64,000 bases of DNA from Mucilaginibacter frigoritolerans (GCF_007830615.1 NZ_VLLI01000013.1:1-64000); one strand, 5' to 3'. Shown: positions 1-8,532, counted from the stretch's first letter. Translations and numbers: made by a program. Notes: generated from the letters alone by a model not told the origin.

Positions 1-984
1 GCATTAACGGTAACCTATTCAGGCTTTGTGAATGGCGATAGCCAGGCCAGTTTAACTACAGCAGCCACAGCAAGCACGACTGCCACCAGCAGTTCATCCG
101 TAGGAGTTTATGCGATTACGCCAAGTGGAGCAGTAGACAATAACTATGCGATCACTTATATAAACGGAACACTAACGATAACAGATGCAGCTGCGACATT
201 GACATTTGCGCAGATAGCGACCAAAACGTACGGGGATGCCGACTTTAATGGTGGCGCCACTACATCCGGCGGGGAGACCATTATTTATACGAGCAGCAAT
301 CCAGCAGTAGCGACAATTGTTAACGGGTCGATCCATATTACAGGAGCAGGTACTACAACGATCACCGCAACACTGGCAGCCAATGGTAATTATACTACTA
401 TCCCATCTATCAGCAGGCAGTTGGTAGTGAATAAGGCCCAGCAGACGATCAGCTTTGCAGCGATCCCGGTACAGCTGAAGGGTTCGCACTATGACCTGAG
501 CACGATAACGGCCAGTTCAGGGCTTCCGGTAACGTTCAGTTCTGCCAATCCGCTGATAGCAGACATCCAGGGCAGCAGCCTCGGCGCCTTACAGCTGGGT
601 AGTACAGAGATTACGGCAAGCCAGGCAGGAGATAACAACTATGAAGCAGCCACCAGCGTGATCCAGCCGGTAGTGATTATTGATGCCGCAGGTGATGACA
701 TCCTGGTACACCAGGCCGTATCACCGAATGGAGACGGGATCAATGATTTCTTATATATTGAAGGGATCCAGAACTATCCGGAGAATGAAGTGACGCTGAT
801 CAACCGCAATGGGGTGATCATTTACCAGGGCTTTAAATATGACAATACCTCGCATGTATTTGACGGGCACTCCAATCTCACCGGAGCGTTGCAGCAGGCA
901 GGCACGTATTTCTACCGGGTAGAGATTGTAGTGAACGGAGAAAGAAAGAGCAAAACCGGCTACTTCGTACTAAAATATCAATAA
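1..984 (+). CDS. T9SS type B cargo protein with MBG-type repeats and gliding-motility C-terminal domain, 5' truncated
   Basis: The reading frame is open from the first base, so the true start lies outside the window; 327 residues are visible. The N-terminal part holds MBG/Ig-like beta repeats (the phrase NNYAITYINGTLTIT is typical) and Thr/Ala/Ser-rich spacers. The last ~95 residues form a gliding-motility-associated C-terminal domain (CHU_C, type B T9SS signal) with the hallmark SPNGDGIND and ending GYFVLKYQ. Such proteins are large surface adhesins exported by the type IX secretion system and kept or released at the cell surface. The PorP/SprF gene 28 bp downstream is the usual partner of type B cargo. 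Domain class is seen directly; the ligand cannot be told. G+C is high compared with most of the window. Confidence 0.9.
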   Translation, partial: ALTVTYSGFVNGDSQASLTTAATASTTATSSSSVGVYAITPSGAVDNNYAITYINGTLTITDAAATLTFAQIATKTYGDADFNGGATTSGGETIIYTSSNPAVATIVNGSIHITGAGTTTITATLAANGNYTTIPSISRQLVVNKAQQTISFAAIPVQLKGSHYDLSTITASSGLPVTFSSANPLIADIQGSSLGALQLGSTEITASQAGDNNYEAATSVIQPVVIIDAAGDDILVHQAVSPNGDGINDFLYIEGIQNYPENEVTLINRNGVIIYQGFKYDNTSHVFDGHSNLTGALQQAGTYFYRVEIVVNGERKSKTGYFVLKYQ

Positions 985-1012
985 AAGGAAGCAACCTGAA
1001 TCAAAAAAAGAG

Positions 1013-1948
1013 ATGAAATTGAAAAAGAGTCATAAGGTGAACAGAGCAGCCAGCGTGGTACTGTTACTATTAATAGGGATCCTGGTAGCCGGAAGTGTAA
1101 AAGGTCAGACGCAGCAGTTCAGTTATACCCAATACATGGATAACCTGACGCCGCTGAACCCGGCCTATTCATTGCTGGACAAGGCGGGATCGCTGAACAT
1201 GCTGGGCAGGAAGGAATGGGTAGGGGTAGACGGGGCACCGACGACCTTCCTGTTCAACGGGAATATCCCGATTCCGACGATCAATGCAGCAGCGGGTCTG
1301 ATTGTCATGAATGACCAGTTTGCCATAGAGCGGCAGACGGAGGTGAATGCCTATTTTGCCAAATCGATCCAGTTGGGTCCTGAGGCCTACCTGGGGGTGT
1401 CGCTGAATGCAGGTGTGCGGAACTATGTAGCCAATTACTCCCAACTGGCCGCCAATGACCCGGTATTTGCGACCGATGTGCGGCAGACCAAGCCGAATGT
1501 GGGCTTTGGGGTGATGTATTATACCGACTGGTATTACCTGGGGATATCGGTACCGGAACTGACTTTTACCAGCCTGGGAACAGCATCGATCCAGAACAAT
1601 AATAACTTTATCAATCATTATTACTTTTCAGGGGCACTGATCACCAATATAGACGAAGACATCAAGTTCAAACCGGCCACGTTGTTCTCCTACGCCAGCG
1701 GGGTACCATTAGTGGCAGACTTCTCGGGCACCTTCTACCTGAAAGAGACGCTGGGACTAGGCGTGAACTACCGTACCAATAATGAGATGGCCGGCATCAT
1801 TACGATCAATGTCAGCTCCTTCCATGTAGGCTACAGTTATCAGTTTGGTACTACCAGCAATAACCTGGGCGGCGCCAATATCCCTACCCATGAGGTTACC
1901 CTGAGCTATCGCTTTGGCAGAACCTCCGGGAATGCTAAACTGCTCTAA
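1013..1948 (+). CDS. PorP/SprF family type IX secretion system outer-membrane protein
   Basis: A 311-residue protein with an N-terminal signal peptide (hydrophobic stretch about residues 13-28, likely cut after VKGQ) and the conserved PorP start FSYTQYMDNLTPLNPAYSL, followed by alternating aromatic beta-strand segments of an outer-membrane barrel and a C-terminal SYRFG strand. PorP/SprF proteins are linked to secretion and surface attachment of type B T9SS cargo, which fits the cargo gene 28 bp upstream; the two probably form one transcript ended by the hairpin at 1975. It shares the elevated G+C of the upstream gene. Confidence 0.92.
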   Translation: MKLKKSHKVNRAASVVLLLLIGILVAGSVKGQTQQFSYTQYMDNLTPLNPAYSLLDKAGSLNMLGRKEWVGVDGAPTTFLFNGNIPIPTINAAAGLIVMNDQFAIERQTEVNAYFAKSIQLGPEAYLGVSLNAGVRNYVANYSQLAANDPVFATDVRQTKPNVGFGVMYYTDWYYLGISVPELTFTSLGTASIQNNNNFINHYYFSGALITNIDEDIKFKPATLFSYASGVPLVADFSGTFYLKETLGLGVNYRTNNEMAGIITINVSSFHVGYSYQFGTTSNNLGGANIPTHEVTLSYRFGRTSGNAKLL

Positions 1949-1974
1949 AAAAAGAGATTCATCTTAAATGATAC

Positions 1975-2008
1975 AAAGGGCCTGTGATTGTAGATTACAG
2001 GCCCTTTT
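1975..2008 (+). terminator. Rho-independent terminator of the T9SS cargo/PorP pair
   Basis: The 11-bp perfect stem AAAGGGCCTGT / ACAGGCCCTTT closes an 11-nt loop and runs into a short T tract, 26 bp after the porP stop codon. Confidence 0.9.
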
Positions 2009-2113
2009 GATTTTGGAATTCTGTAGATGATTTATCCCCATTTTTAAACCAAGCACAAAATTCATATGTCTATAGCAATAAAAGATTATTTTTAACCATT
2101 ATAATCGATATAA

Positions 2114-3070
2114 ATGAATCAATCTGAACATCCTTTAAAAAGTTGGATACCTTATAAACTTGACTTGAAAAATGATGACAGCTTATTATGTAAATGGTTA
2201 AATACGTTTAATAAGCCATACATCGAACCATTTTTTGATGAAACGATCAGCAAATGCAAAGCACTTGATCAGCATATATTGAAATTTATAAGCGCAGCAG
2301 ATCTTAGGGTTTTAGAAGATTGGGCGGCAGGTATTGAAAAAGTTGAGCCTACAGCTTTTATTTTTCATATTTCACGTTGCGGTTCTACGCTTGTTTCGCA
2401 GCTTTTAGGGATGAATGAGCAGAATATCTCTTTAGCTGAAGTGCCTTTTTTTGATGATATTTTAAGGTTGCCACTAAAAAAGAGTGATGTAAAAGAATTA
2501 TATACAGGTAAACTACTAAGTGCTGCAATAAAATTTTACGGACAGAGAAGATTTGGTACAGAAACTAACTTATTTATAAAAACGGATAGCTGGCATGTTT
2601 TCTATTATAAGAAAATAAGACAATTGTATCCAGAAGTGCCATTTGTGTTTTTATATCGTACGCCAGATGAGGTATTTAATTCGCACCTTAAAAAGAGTGG
2701 GATGCAGGCTGTTCAGGGACTGATTGAACCGGAGCTGTTCGGATTAGACAATGTAGAAGTTGTACATATGCCACAGCGGGAATATATAGCGAAAATGATA
2801 GAAAGGTATCTGGAAATGTACCTGGAGATAATAGAAAGTGATAAATTGAGCCTTTTTCTGGATTACAAAGAAGGAATTATTCCTATTGTTAAAAAAATTG
2901 CTGCTTTTACCAAAGTGGAGATAGATGAAGATGAATTATCGACGATGGAAAACAGGATTCAATATCATTCAAAATATCCAAATGAGGCTTTTAGTGAGAA
3001 AAAAGTAATTTCGGTTATCCCAGAATTAGAAAGAGCTTTTGAATTGTATGGAAAAATGGAAATAAAGTGA
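2114..3070 (+). CDS. sulfotransferase family protein
   Basis: A 318-residue cytoplasmic protein with no signal peptide. The motif FIFHISRCGSTLVSQLLG (about residues 82-99) is the 5'-phosphosulfate loop of P-loop sulfotransferases, with RCGST replacing the kinase-type Walker A. The segment PFVFLYRTPDEVFNSHLKKSG matches the 3'-phosphate-binding RxPxxxxxS region. It would move sulfate from PAPS to an acceptor; the acceptor (lipid, glycan or small molecule) cannot be read from the sequence. Its stop lies one base from the stop of a convergent adenylylsulfate kinase gene, which would supply PAPS. G+C drops sharply here relative to the first 1950 bases. Confidence 0.82.
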   Translation: MNQSEHPLKSWIPYKLDLKNDDSLLCKWLNTFNKPYIEPFFDETISKCKALDQHILKFISAADLRVLEDWAAGIEKVEPTAFIFHISRCGSTLVSQLLGMNEQNISLAEVPFFDDILRLPLKKSDVKELYTGKLLSAAIKFYGQRRFGTETNLFIKTDSWHVFYYKKIRQLYPEVPFVFLYRTPDEVFNSHLKKSGMQAVQGLIEPELFGLDNVEVVHMPQREYIAKMIERYLEMYLEIIESDKLSLFLDYKEGIIPIVKKIAAFTKVEIDEDELSTMENRIQYHSKYPNEAFSEKKVISVIPELERAFELYGKMEIK

Positions 3071-3071
3071 T

Positions 3072-3596
3072 TTATTTAAGTTGATCTTTTACAAATTGAT
3101 AAAGTTTCGCTGCTGATTCATCGATACTTTCAAGGTGAGTGTCTAATTTAAAATCATAATTTAAAGGTGTTTCATAACAATCGTTTACACCGGTTAAATT
3201 GAATATTTTATCTGGATCTTCATCAGGTAATAATGCCCTTTTATATAGACCTTTGGTATCCCTTGATATCAGCGATTCGAGCTCACAATTTATCCAAACT
3301 GTTTTTGCATTATGTTTAAATTTTAATTCAGCCCGGGCTTCTTCGTACGGATTTATGGCTGCAATTATAATTGCATTATATTGAGCAACAAGTGATGCAG
3401 CAAGACCTCCTAAACGCCTGATGTTTTCAAGTCGATCGCTTTTTGAAAATCCTAGATCTTTACATAATGTTTTTCGGTATTGATCTCCATCCAATATTTC
3501 AATATTGATATTTTGAGCGGCAAATAATGGTTTTATCTTGTTGGAGAGTGTGGTTTTACCGCAGCCAGATAATCCGGTGAGTTGTATTATTAGCAT
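3072..3596 (-). CDS. cysC: adenylylsulfate kinase-like protein (CysC family)
   Basis: A 174-residue P-loop kinase. Walker A is GLSGCGKTT (residues 8-16), followed by the APS-kinase hallmarks ILDGDQYRKTL (about 34-44), a DRLENIRRLG helix and INPYEEAR, which replaces the family's ISPYRxxR. The enzyme would phosphorylate adenylylsulfate to PAPS. It is slightly shorter than the usual ~200 residues, and no sulfurylase genes (cysD/cysN) are next to it, so it is not in an assimilation operon. It faces the sulfotransferase gene tail to tail. A related nucleotide or sugar kinase role cannot be excluded, but DGD plus the helix motif favours APS kinase. Confidence 0.8.
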   Translation of the reverse strand: MLIIQLTGLSGCGKTTLSNKIKPLFAAQNINIEILDGDQYRKTLCKDLGFSKSDRLENIRRLGGLAASLVAQYNAIIIAAINPYEEARAELKFKHNAKTVWINCELESLISRDTKGLYKRALLPDEDPDKIFNLTGVNDCYETPLNYDFKLDTHLESIDESAAKLYQFVKDQLK

Positions 3597-3664
3597 TTGG
3601 ATTTAACAATATTATGTGGGCCTAATTTAATGATTAAATAAGTTTACCCTAATATTCAGGCAAT

Positions 3665-3705
3665 AAAAAGCCCCGGATAAATTATTGATCTATCCAGGGC
3701 TTTTT
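3665..3705 (-). terminator. Terminator after the GDSL hydrolase gene
   Basis: A near-perfect stem AAAAAGCCCcGGATA / TATCCaGGGCTTTTT closes an 11-nt loop just downstream of the leftward GDSL gene; the A/T arms give a U tract on either strand. Confidence 0.85.
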
Positions 3706-3719
3706 ATAACTAATTAAGA

Positions 3720-5039
3720 TTAAGGAAATTTCACTCCCCTGTAATTTGCAACGTTTGCTAGTGGGATATTTGATCCGTATTTACTATTAATAGCTTTAAT
3801 AAATTCATTGGCAACTATTGCATAACCTCTTGGAGTTAAATGTACTCCATCAAGTGAAAATAAACCACCGCTAATGTAATTTGAATTCAGATTTAAACCG
3901 TCAATAACCAAGCCGTTTTGTTTTATATTATTCAAAAATGTATAAGCATCAAATACAGCTAAACCTTTTGAAGCAGCAATTGATGTAATAGTGCTATTGA
4001 AAGAAAGTACGTGCTCTTGAGTAAGCGCAATTTCATTTGCATCTAATACATATTGATTATCAATTGGAGAATAAGGAGTTAAGCCATAGGGTAATTCTCC
4101 GTAAGGAGTTGAAACAAGCTGGCCAATCATACTTGTAGGGAAAGTTAATACAATTAAATCTTTAGCTGTGGCTAGTCTTGGAGCATATGTGGTACCTGAA
4201 ACTAATGCATTTATATAAATGCCCTGTACTGCAGGATTTAATTTTTGTACTCCCGCAACTATAGCATTAACAGTTACCGTATTAAAATAAGGTATAGAAG
4301 TTACGTCGGGAATGGTCGCAACTACTCCTTTGGCACCGGTTGCTGTTAACTTGCTTATTGATAAGCTGTATAACTGAGCAAAGGTTGTTTCATCAGTCAA
4401 TACATCGCCCGCACCTCCTGAAGTTGCATACAAAAGGGCATCGTTATTACCCAACCAGTCAGAAAAGAAAGTAAATGGTTTTGCAGTTACAAAATCCAGA
4501 TAATCGGTTGTATTGGTTGGTGCATCATTAGGTAACAGGCGCTCAAAATAACCATTGAGGTTACCATATGGGGCGTATGTAATGTTGAGTAATTTAATTC
4601 CGGGAACGCCATAGTTTTCAATATCGCCGGTATATTTTGTGTATAGCGTCACATTTCCAAAACCAGGAACAGGTAAAATACCTCTTATAGCTAAATCTGT
4701 AGTAACGGGTGTAGTAATAGGTGTTCCATCTGCATTAAAGCCTGTTAATTGTAAATATCCAGAGCCATTGGCTTGTGCGGATGTAAATAATGGTTGATTA
4801 AAAGAGCCGCCCCCTACAGATTGCATCTGACCAGCCATAATTGATGGATAGGAGTTGAGTTGTCCATCTAAATAAAGGCCTCCATCAGCATAACCGGCAG
4901 TTAAGGAGTTACCGACTGCTATGAATCTTGAAAAATTTGCGGATCCGTGGGTGAGTTGTGCGGTTTTTACTTCGGGTTTACATGCCGCAAGTAAAAATAA
5001 ACCCGCAATTATATAAATATGTTTTTTTAGAAATTTCAT
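3720..5039 (-). CDS. SGNH/GDSL-type hydrolase lipoprotein
   Basis: A 439-residue lipoprotein: signal MKFLKKHIYIIAGLFLLAAC with acylated Cys20. SGNH blocks are present in order: block I VGNSLTAGYADGG (nucleophile Ser45), block III LGNNDALLY, and block V DGVHLTPRGYAIVANEF with the Asp-x-x-His pair. It should hydrolyse an ester on the periplasmic or outer surface. The gene starts 18 bp after the FadL-like porin gene on the same strand, so the two are probably co-transcribed. With the beta-oxidation genes nearby, acyl ester hydrolysis before uptake of the fatty acid is a reasonable inference; a carbohydrate esterase role is the main alternative. Confidence 0.85.
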   Translation of the reverse strand: MKFLKKHIYIIAGLFLLAACKPEVKTAQLTHGSANFSRFIAVGNSLTAGYADGGLYLDGQLNSYPSIMAGQMQSVGGGSFNQPLFTSAQANGSGYLQLTGFNADGTPITTPVTTDLAIRGILPVPGFGNVTLYTKYTGDIENYGVPGIKLLNITYAPYGNLNGYFERLLPNDAPTNTTDYLDFVTAKPFTFFSDWLGNNDALLYATSGGAGDVLTDETTFAQLYSLSISKLTATGAKGVVATIPDVTSIPYFNTVTVNAIVAGVQKLNPAVQGIYINALVSGTTYAPRLATAKDLIVLTFPTSMIGQLVSTPYGELPYGLTPYSPIDNQYVLDANEIALTQEHVLSFNSTITSIAASKGLAVFDAYTFLNNIKQNGLVIDGLNLNSNYISGGLFSLDGVHLTPRGYAIVANEFIKAINSKYGSNIPLANVANYRGVKFP

Positions 5040-5057
5040 TTGCTTAAATATTAAATT

Positions 5058-6281
5058 TTACCAATGATAAGAAAGTGATACACCTGGGATATAAATATTT
5101 GATTCGTAAGTGCCCGACAACTGATATTGAATATTGGTTGATGTACGGCTTAACAAATGCTCAAATTCAAATGATGCATCCAAATCCAGATGTTTACTTA
5201 TCAGGTAGCCAAAACCACCGGTAAAATACACCCGGTTGGCATCAGGGGCTTCAGGAGTAACATAGCTATCGCCAACTGCTGTAGTTGCGAAGCCTCCGCC
5301 AAAGCGCCATGCTGTTCTGGGAGATGATTTATACTGTGCGCCTGCCCTGAATGTAAAAGCATCATTATAATTTCTTGGTGAAACGGTGTTCTGTAAATCA
5401 GGTGTGGTGTATTTGTAATCAAACTCTAAAGTCTTATAAACGTTCCAGCTGGTAATGTTCATATCTAAAGCTAATGTCCATTTAGGCGATGGATAAAAAC
5501 CTATACCAACTGAATTAACTGCAGGTAGTGGGATAGTTGATTTAAATGTGTTAGGTTGAGGGAAATAGCTTTGAAGGGCTGTTGGAACGGTAAATATAGC
5601 ATTACCATTATTAATGGTGGTAGAAACACCACTACGGTGTGTTATACCAACTGTAACGCCTGATTCTGTTTTAAAATAGATGCCGGCGTTCCATCCGTAT
5701 CCATGACCGGTGCCTTTTAACTCTGCTTGTCCGTCTTGTCCTGCCTGATTGGCAAGCGGTATAGCCTGCGTAAGATCAACACTGCCCCGGTTATAAACAA
5801 AACCGCCACCAATACTTACAAAGTCGGCAAGTTTAATGCTTAATGTGGGTTGAAAATAAATGGCTTTTAAATTGAGACTTTCCAATACATATTTCCCCTG
5901 CCAGTTATCGCCCCAGTCTGTTAAACCACCAAATGGGGTATAAACGCCAAAGCCAAATTTCCACCAGGATGATTTTGGACCCCATACTCCGTAAAAAGTA
6001 AATGGAGGAGCAATTTTGTTTAAAGTATGGTACTGAACGTTGGAGCCTGAGGGGTTAAAAACCGACTGGAATACCAACGGACTAATACCTGCCTGAACAT
6101 AATTTTCGGGCAGCATAGCCACTGCACCCGGATTGAAAAATACAGATGCACCATCCGTTAAAAGACCAGTGCCGGTATGGCCCATGCCAATTTGTTTTTC
6201 ACCTTCAAGATTAACCTGGAAGCCTTGCGAAAATGCACATACTGGCAATGCCAACCATAGTAGGAGTAATAGTTTTCTCAT
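5058..6281 (-). CDS. fadL: OmpP1/FadL/TodX family outer-membrane transporter
   Basis: A 407-residue protein with a signal peptide ending near VCAFSQG. It carries the family N-terminal hatch sequence (GEKQIGMGHTGTGLLTDGASVFFNPGAVAML, here interrupted by no gap; key residues are the G-rich hatch, NPG and AML) and ends in the barrel strand YESNIYIPGVSLSYHW with a terminal aromatic residue. FadL-type barrels take up long-chain fatty acids and other hydrophobic compounds by lateral diffusion. It leads a two-gene transcript with the GDSL hydrolase. A copy of the 39-bp regulatory motif that also precedes the beta-oxidation genes lies 96 bp upstream of its start, which ties it to fatty-acid use. Confidence 0.85.
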   Translation of the reverse strand: MRKLLLLLWLALPVCAFSQGFQVNLEGEKQIGMGHTGTGLLTDGASVFFNPGAVAMLPENYVQAGISPLVFQSVFNPSGSNVQYHTLNKIAPPFTFYGVWGPKSSWWKFGFGVYTPFGGLTDWGDNWQGKYVLESLNLKAIYFQPTLSIKLADFVSIGGGFVYNRGSVDLTQAIPLANQAGQDGQAELKGTGHGYGWNAGIYFKTESGVTVGITHRSGVSTTINNGNAIFTVPTALQSYFPQPNTFKSTIPLPAVNSVGIGFYPSPKWTLALDMNITSWNVYKTLEFDYKYTTPDLQNTVSPRNYNDAFTFRAGAQYKSSPRTAWRFGGGFATTAVGDSYVTPEAPDANRVYFTGGFGYLISKHLDLDASFEFEHLLSRTSTNIQYQLSGTYESNIYIPGVSLSYHW

Positions 6282-6377
6282 AAAATAATAATTGGTTTAT
6301 AATATTAATAGCCCGGTGTATTAGGTTACCACTACATAACTATTAAAACATAAAAGTAGTTTGGTTTGAAATGAAAA

Positions 6378-6416
6378 AAAGGGCTATAATGCGGAGATAT
6401 TAGTCAAAAAGTCGGA
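6378..6416 (-). promoter_or_regulatory. Fatty-acid regulon motif, copy 1 (before fadL-like gene)
   Basis: Read on the minus strand this 39-bp block begins TCCGACTTTTTGACTAAT and ends AGCCCTTT. It matches the block at 8494-8532 at 36 of 39 positions, with the first 29 bases identical, and the block at 13070-13108 at 28 of 39. Two TCCG half-sites lie exactly 21 bp apart around a TTGAC. The block sits between the divergent porin and AraC genes, 96 bp before the porin start and 108 bp before the AraC start, so it could also serve AraC autoregulation. Confidence 0.75.
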
Positions 6417-6524
6417 TAATATATACTATAAGTAATAATGTTAATTTGAAGAAAAAAAACTACAGCTTCAATTTAAAAAAAATCACTTAAATAATTTCGG
6501 TAAAAAATTATATATTGTAAGGCT

Positions 6525-7412
6525 ATGAGTAGAAAAATAGGACAATTAAGCCTCTCGAAATTTGCTTATCTGTATGCTGATAAACTTGCCGGGGCAGACT
6601 TTTTTGTGGCTGATGAAAAACAATTATTAAGCTTAAGTGAATATCCTTACCGCTCAGATGGTTATATAGTTGGTATATGTACACGGGGCACAGCTCAGGT
6701 TGAGGTAAACCTACAGGTTTATGAAGCCAAGCCAGATGCTATGCTTTTGGCAACCCCTTTTCACGTTTTAAGGATTTATAACAGTAGTGATGATTTTTTA
6801 TGCAGGTTTATAGTTTTCAGTAAAGCATTTTTGACGGAAAATAGTGTAAATAGCCATTTTTTAGAATCGTTCAGTTATTTTAAAAGCACCTCATTACCGG
6901 TGATATTCTTGGATAGTGCGGATGCTAAAATGATTTTGGATATCTATTTACTAATACAGCAAAAGCTGGAGAGGGAAGGACATCCTTATCACGTTGAAAT
7001 ATCAAGAAGTATTTTAATAACATTGTTATACGAAGTGCAAGCTGCTTATGAGAAACAACATTCTATAGTAAAAGGTAAACAGACCCGTAAACAGGAGTTG
7101 AATATGCTTTTTCAAGATATGGTTTTTCAGCATTATAAGGAACATCGTAGTGTGCAATATTATGCAGATGCTTTATTTGTATCGCCCAAACATCTAACAG
7201 AAACTATTAAAGAAGTTACCGGTAGAACAGCTGGAGAATGGATAGATGATGCAGTTGTATTAGAAGCTAAAGTATTATTAAGAAATCACGATATCAGTAT
7301 TGCCCGTGTGGCCGAGGATATACATTTTCCTGATCAATCTTCATTTGGTAAATATTTTAAGAAACACGCGGGTATGTCTCCATCTGATTACAGAATGGTA
7401 TCGGCACATTAA
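6525..7412 (+). CDS. AraC family transcriptional regulator
   Basis: A 295-residue protein. An N-terminal sensing region of ~180 residues resembles an AraC cupin arm (SDGYIVGICTRGTAQVEVN). The C-terminal ~100 residues carry both helix-turn-helix units: YYADALFVSPKHLTETIKE and IARVAEDIHFPDQSSFGKYF, closing with the family signature HAGMSPSDYR. It is divergent from the fadL-like gene and upstream of the beta-oxidation series. The repeated motif with half-sites two helical turns apart at three nearby promoters is what an AraC protein would bind, so it is the prime candidate regulator of the module; this is inference. The inducer may be a fatty acid or acyl-CoA. Confidence 0.9.
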   Translation: MSRKIGQLSLSKFAYLYADKLAGADFFVADEKQLLSLSEYPYRSDGYIVGICTRGTAQVEVNLQVYEAKPDAMLLATPFHVLRIYNSSDDFLCRFIVFSKAFLTENSVNSHFLESFSYFKSTSLPVIFLDSADAKMILDIYLLIQQKLEREGHPYHVEISRSILITLLYEVQAAYEKQHSIVKGKQTRKQELNMLFQDMVFQHYKEHRSVQYYADALFVSPKHLTETIKEVTGRTAGEWIDDAVVLEAKVLLRNHDISIARVAEDIHFPDQSSFGKYFKKHAGMSPSDYRMVSAH

Positions 7413-7417
7413 AAACA

Positions 7418-7843
7418 ATGAAACAAATTGTTATTGCATTTGGCCTACTAATAACGGCATTGCTGGTGTTATTCCGCATTGCTGGCATCTATAACTTTTG
7501 GGATAAAAGCAATACTACCACCTGGATAGCTGCCTTCAGTTTGCTATTTTTAGTGATCGGGATAATAATAAGCAGGAAATTATTCAACAAAACAATCATT
7601 GTTACCGAACAAAAACAGGGAGTAATTAATGATGAAAAGTTACTGCAAAGCGGATTGAGTAAACGGGAGGCCGAAATTCTTTTACTGATCTATGAGGGTT
7701 TATCTAACCAGCAGATTGCTGATAAATTATTTCTTTCTGAAAACACCATTAAAAAACATATTTCCAATATTTTTCAGAAATTGAGGGTTGAGCGGCGCAC
7801 TGAAGCCATAAAAAAGGCGATGGAGCTATCCATTATTGGCTAA
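7418..7843 (+). CDS. Membrane-anchored LuxR-type HTH regulator
   Basis: A 141-residue protein with two N-terminal membrane helices (about residues 3-22 and 35-55) and a C-terminal LuxR-type DNA-binding domain: LSKREAEILLLIYEGLSNQQ followed by IADKLFLSENTIKKHISNIF. There is no receiver domain, so it is a one-component membrane regulator. The start lies five bases after the AraC stop, suggesting translational coupling. Proteins of this layout are common in Bacteroidota next to DUF4199 genes, as here. Its target is unknown. Confidence 0.87.
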   Translation: MKQIVIAFGLLITALLVLFRIAGIYNFWDKSNTTTWIAAFSLLFLVIGIIISRKLFNKTIIVTEQKQGVINDEKLLQSGLSKREAEILLLIYEGLSNQQIADKLFLSENTIKKHISNIFQKLRVERRTEAIKKAMELSIIG

Positions 7844-7943
7844 TACTAAAGTTGTATTTTTATTTATTAAGCTCAAATACTGCTTAAGTATTAGGTCATA
7901 TTGAAATACTGCTGTTAATTTTAATTCAAAAATCATTAAGATC

Positions 7944-8465
7944 ATGAAAAAAACAGCTTTACGTTATGGCGGGTACGCAGCACTTGCCGAACTATTATTT
8001 TTTGTACTTACCTGGCTTATTATACGTCTCACCGGCATAGGGCATAAAGCACAAGGCAATATTGGCTGGGCCGATCTTTTATGCCCGCTGGTGTTTGTTT
8101 ATTTTGGGATACGATATTATCGAGACCATGTCAATAACGGCAGTATTACTTTTTTACAGGCCCTAAAAATAGGCTTACTAATAGTTTTAATACCTGCTTT
8201 TGCATTCGCATTAATTGAAACTACTTATGTGATCTATATCAATCCGAAGTTTTATGAAACGGTTTACACTTTCGATATTGAGGAGTATAGAAAAACACTA
8301 TCTCCTGCCCAATTTGACATCAAATTAAAAGAACTTAAACAGCAGGTGGCTCTAAGCAATAATCCATTTTTTAATTTCGGCATGATGGTATTAACTATAA
8401 TGGCTTTAGGTACTATAATAACGATTATCTCAGCTATATTATTAAAACGCCGGTTAAAGCTTTAG
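7944..8465 (+). CDS. DUF4199 domain membrane protein
   Basis: A 173-residue protein with four predicted membrane helices: about residues 9-28, 38-53, 66-90 and 143-168. A charged, Lys/Glu-rich segment between helices 3 and 4 (about 105-135) includes YRKTLSPAQFDIKLKELKQQ. This arrangement matches DUF4199, a Bacteroidota inner-membrane family of unknown function often found beside small LuxR-type regulators like the one 100 bp upstream. No enzymatic motif is visible. Confidence 0.8.
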   Translation: MKKTALRYGGYAALAELLFFVLTWLIIRLTGIGHKAQGNIGWADLLCPLVFVYFGIRYYRDHVNNGSITFLQALKIGLLIVLIPAFAFALIETTYVIYINPKFYETVYTFDIEEYRKTLSPAQFDIKLKELKQQVALSNNPFFNFGMMVLTIMALGTIITIISAILLKRRLKL

Positions 8466-8493
8466 AATTAATAAATTGACTTAAAACCTCCTT

Positions 8494-8532
8494 TCCGACT
8501 TTTTGACTAATATCTCCGCATTGCAGACCTTT
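8494..8532 (+). promoter_or_regulatory. Fatty-acid regulon motif, copy 2 (before acyl-CoA dehydrogenase)
   Basis: The 39-bp block begins TCCGACTTTTTGACTAAT, has its second TCCG 21 bp after the first, and ends AGACCTTT. The TTG at 8503-8505 and the GACCTTTC at 8526-8533 are 20 bp apart, which would fit a degenerate Bacteroidota -33/-7 pair (TTG and TAnnTTTG). It lies 177 bp upstream of the acyl-CoA dehydrogenase start, nearly the same distance as copy 3 to its gene (178 bp), implying a long leader. The leader contains a TTTGGC/GCCAAA hairpin at 8604-8624. Confidence 0.75.

Noticed and set aside
172-489. 105-residue minus-strand reading frame inside the T9SS cargo gene
   Set aside because: It is antisense to a clear repeat-domain frame, is Cys/Arg-rich without pattern and has no start context.
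1169-1618. 149-residue minus-strand frame inside the porP gene
   Set aside because: Shadow of a high-G+C gene; no domain and full overlap with a well-supported gene.
3072-3596. Part of a sulfate-assimilation operon
   Set aside because: No sulfurylase, PAPS reductase or sulfite reductase genes are nearby.
7300-7494. 64-residue frame across the AraC/LuxR junction
   Set aside because: Out-of-frame overlap with two solid genes.
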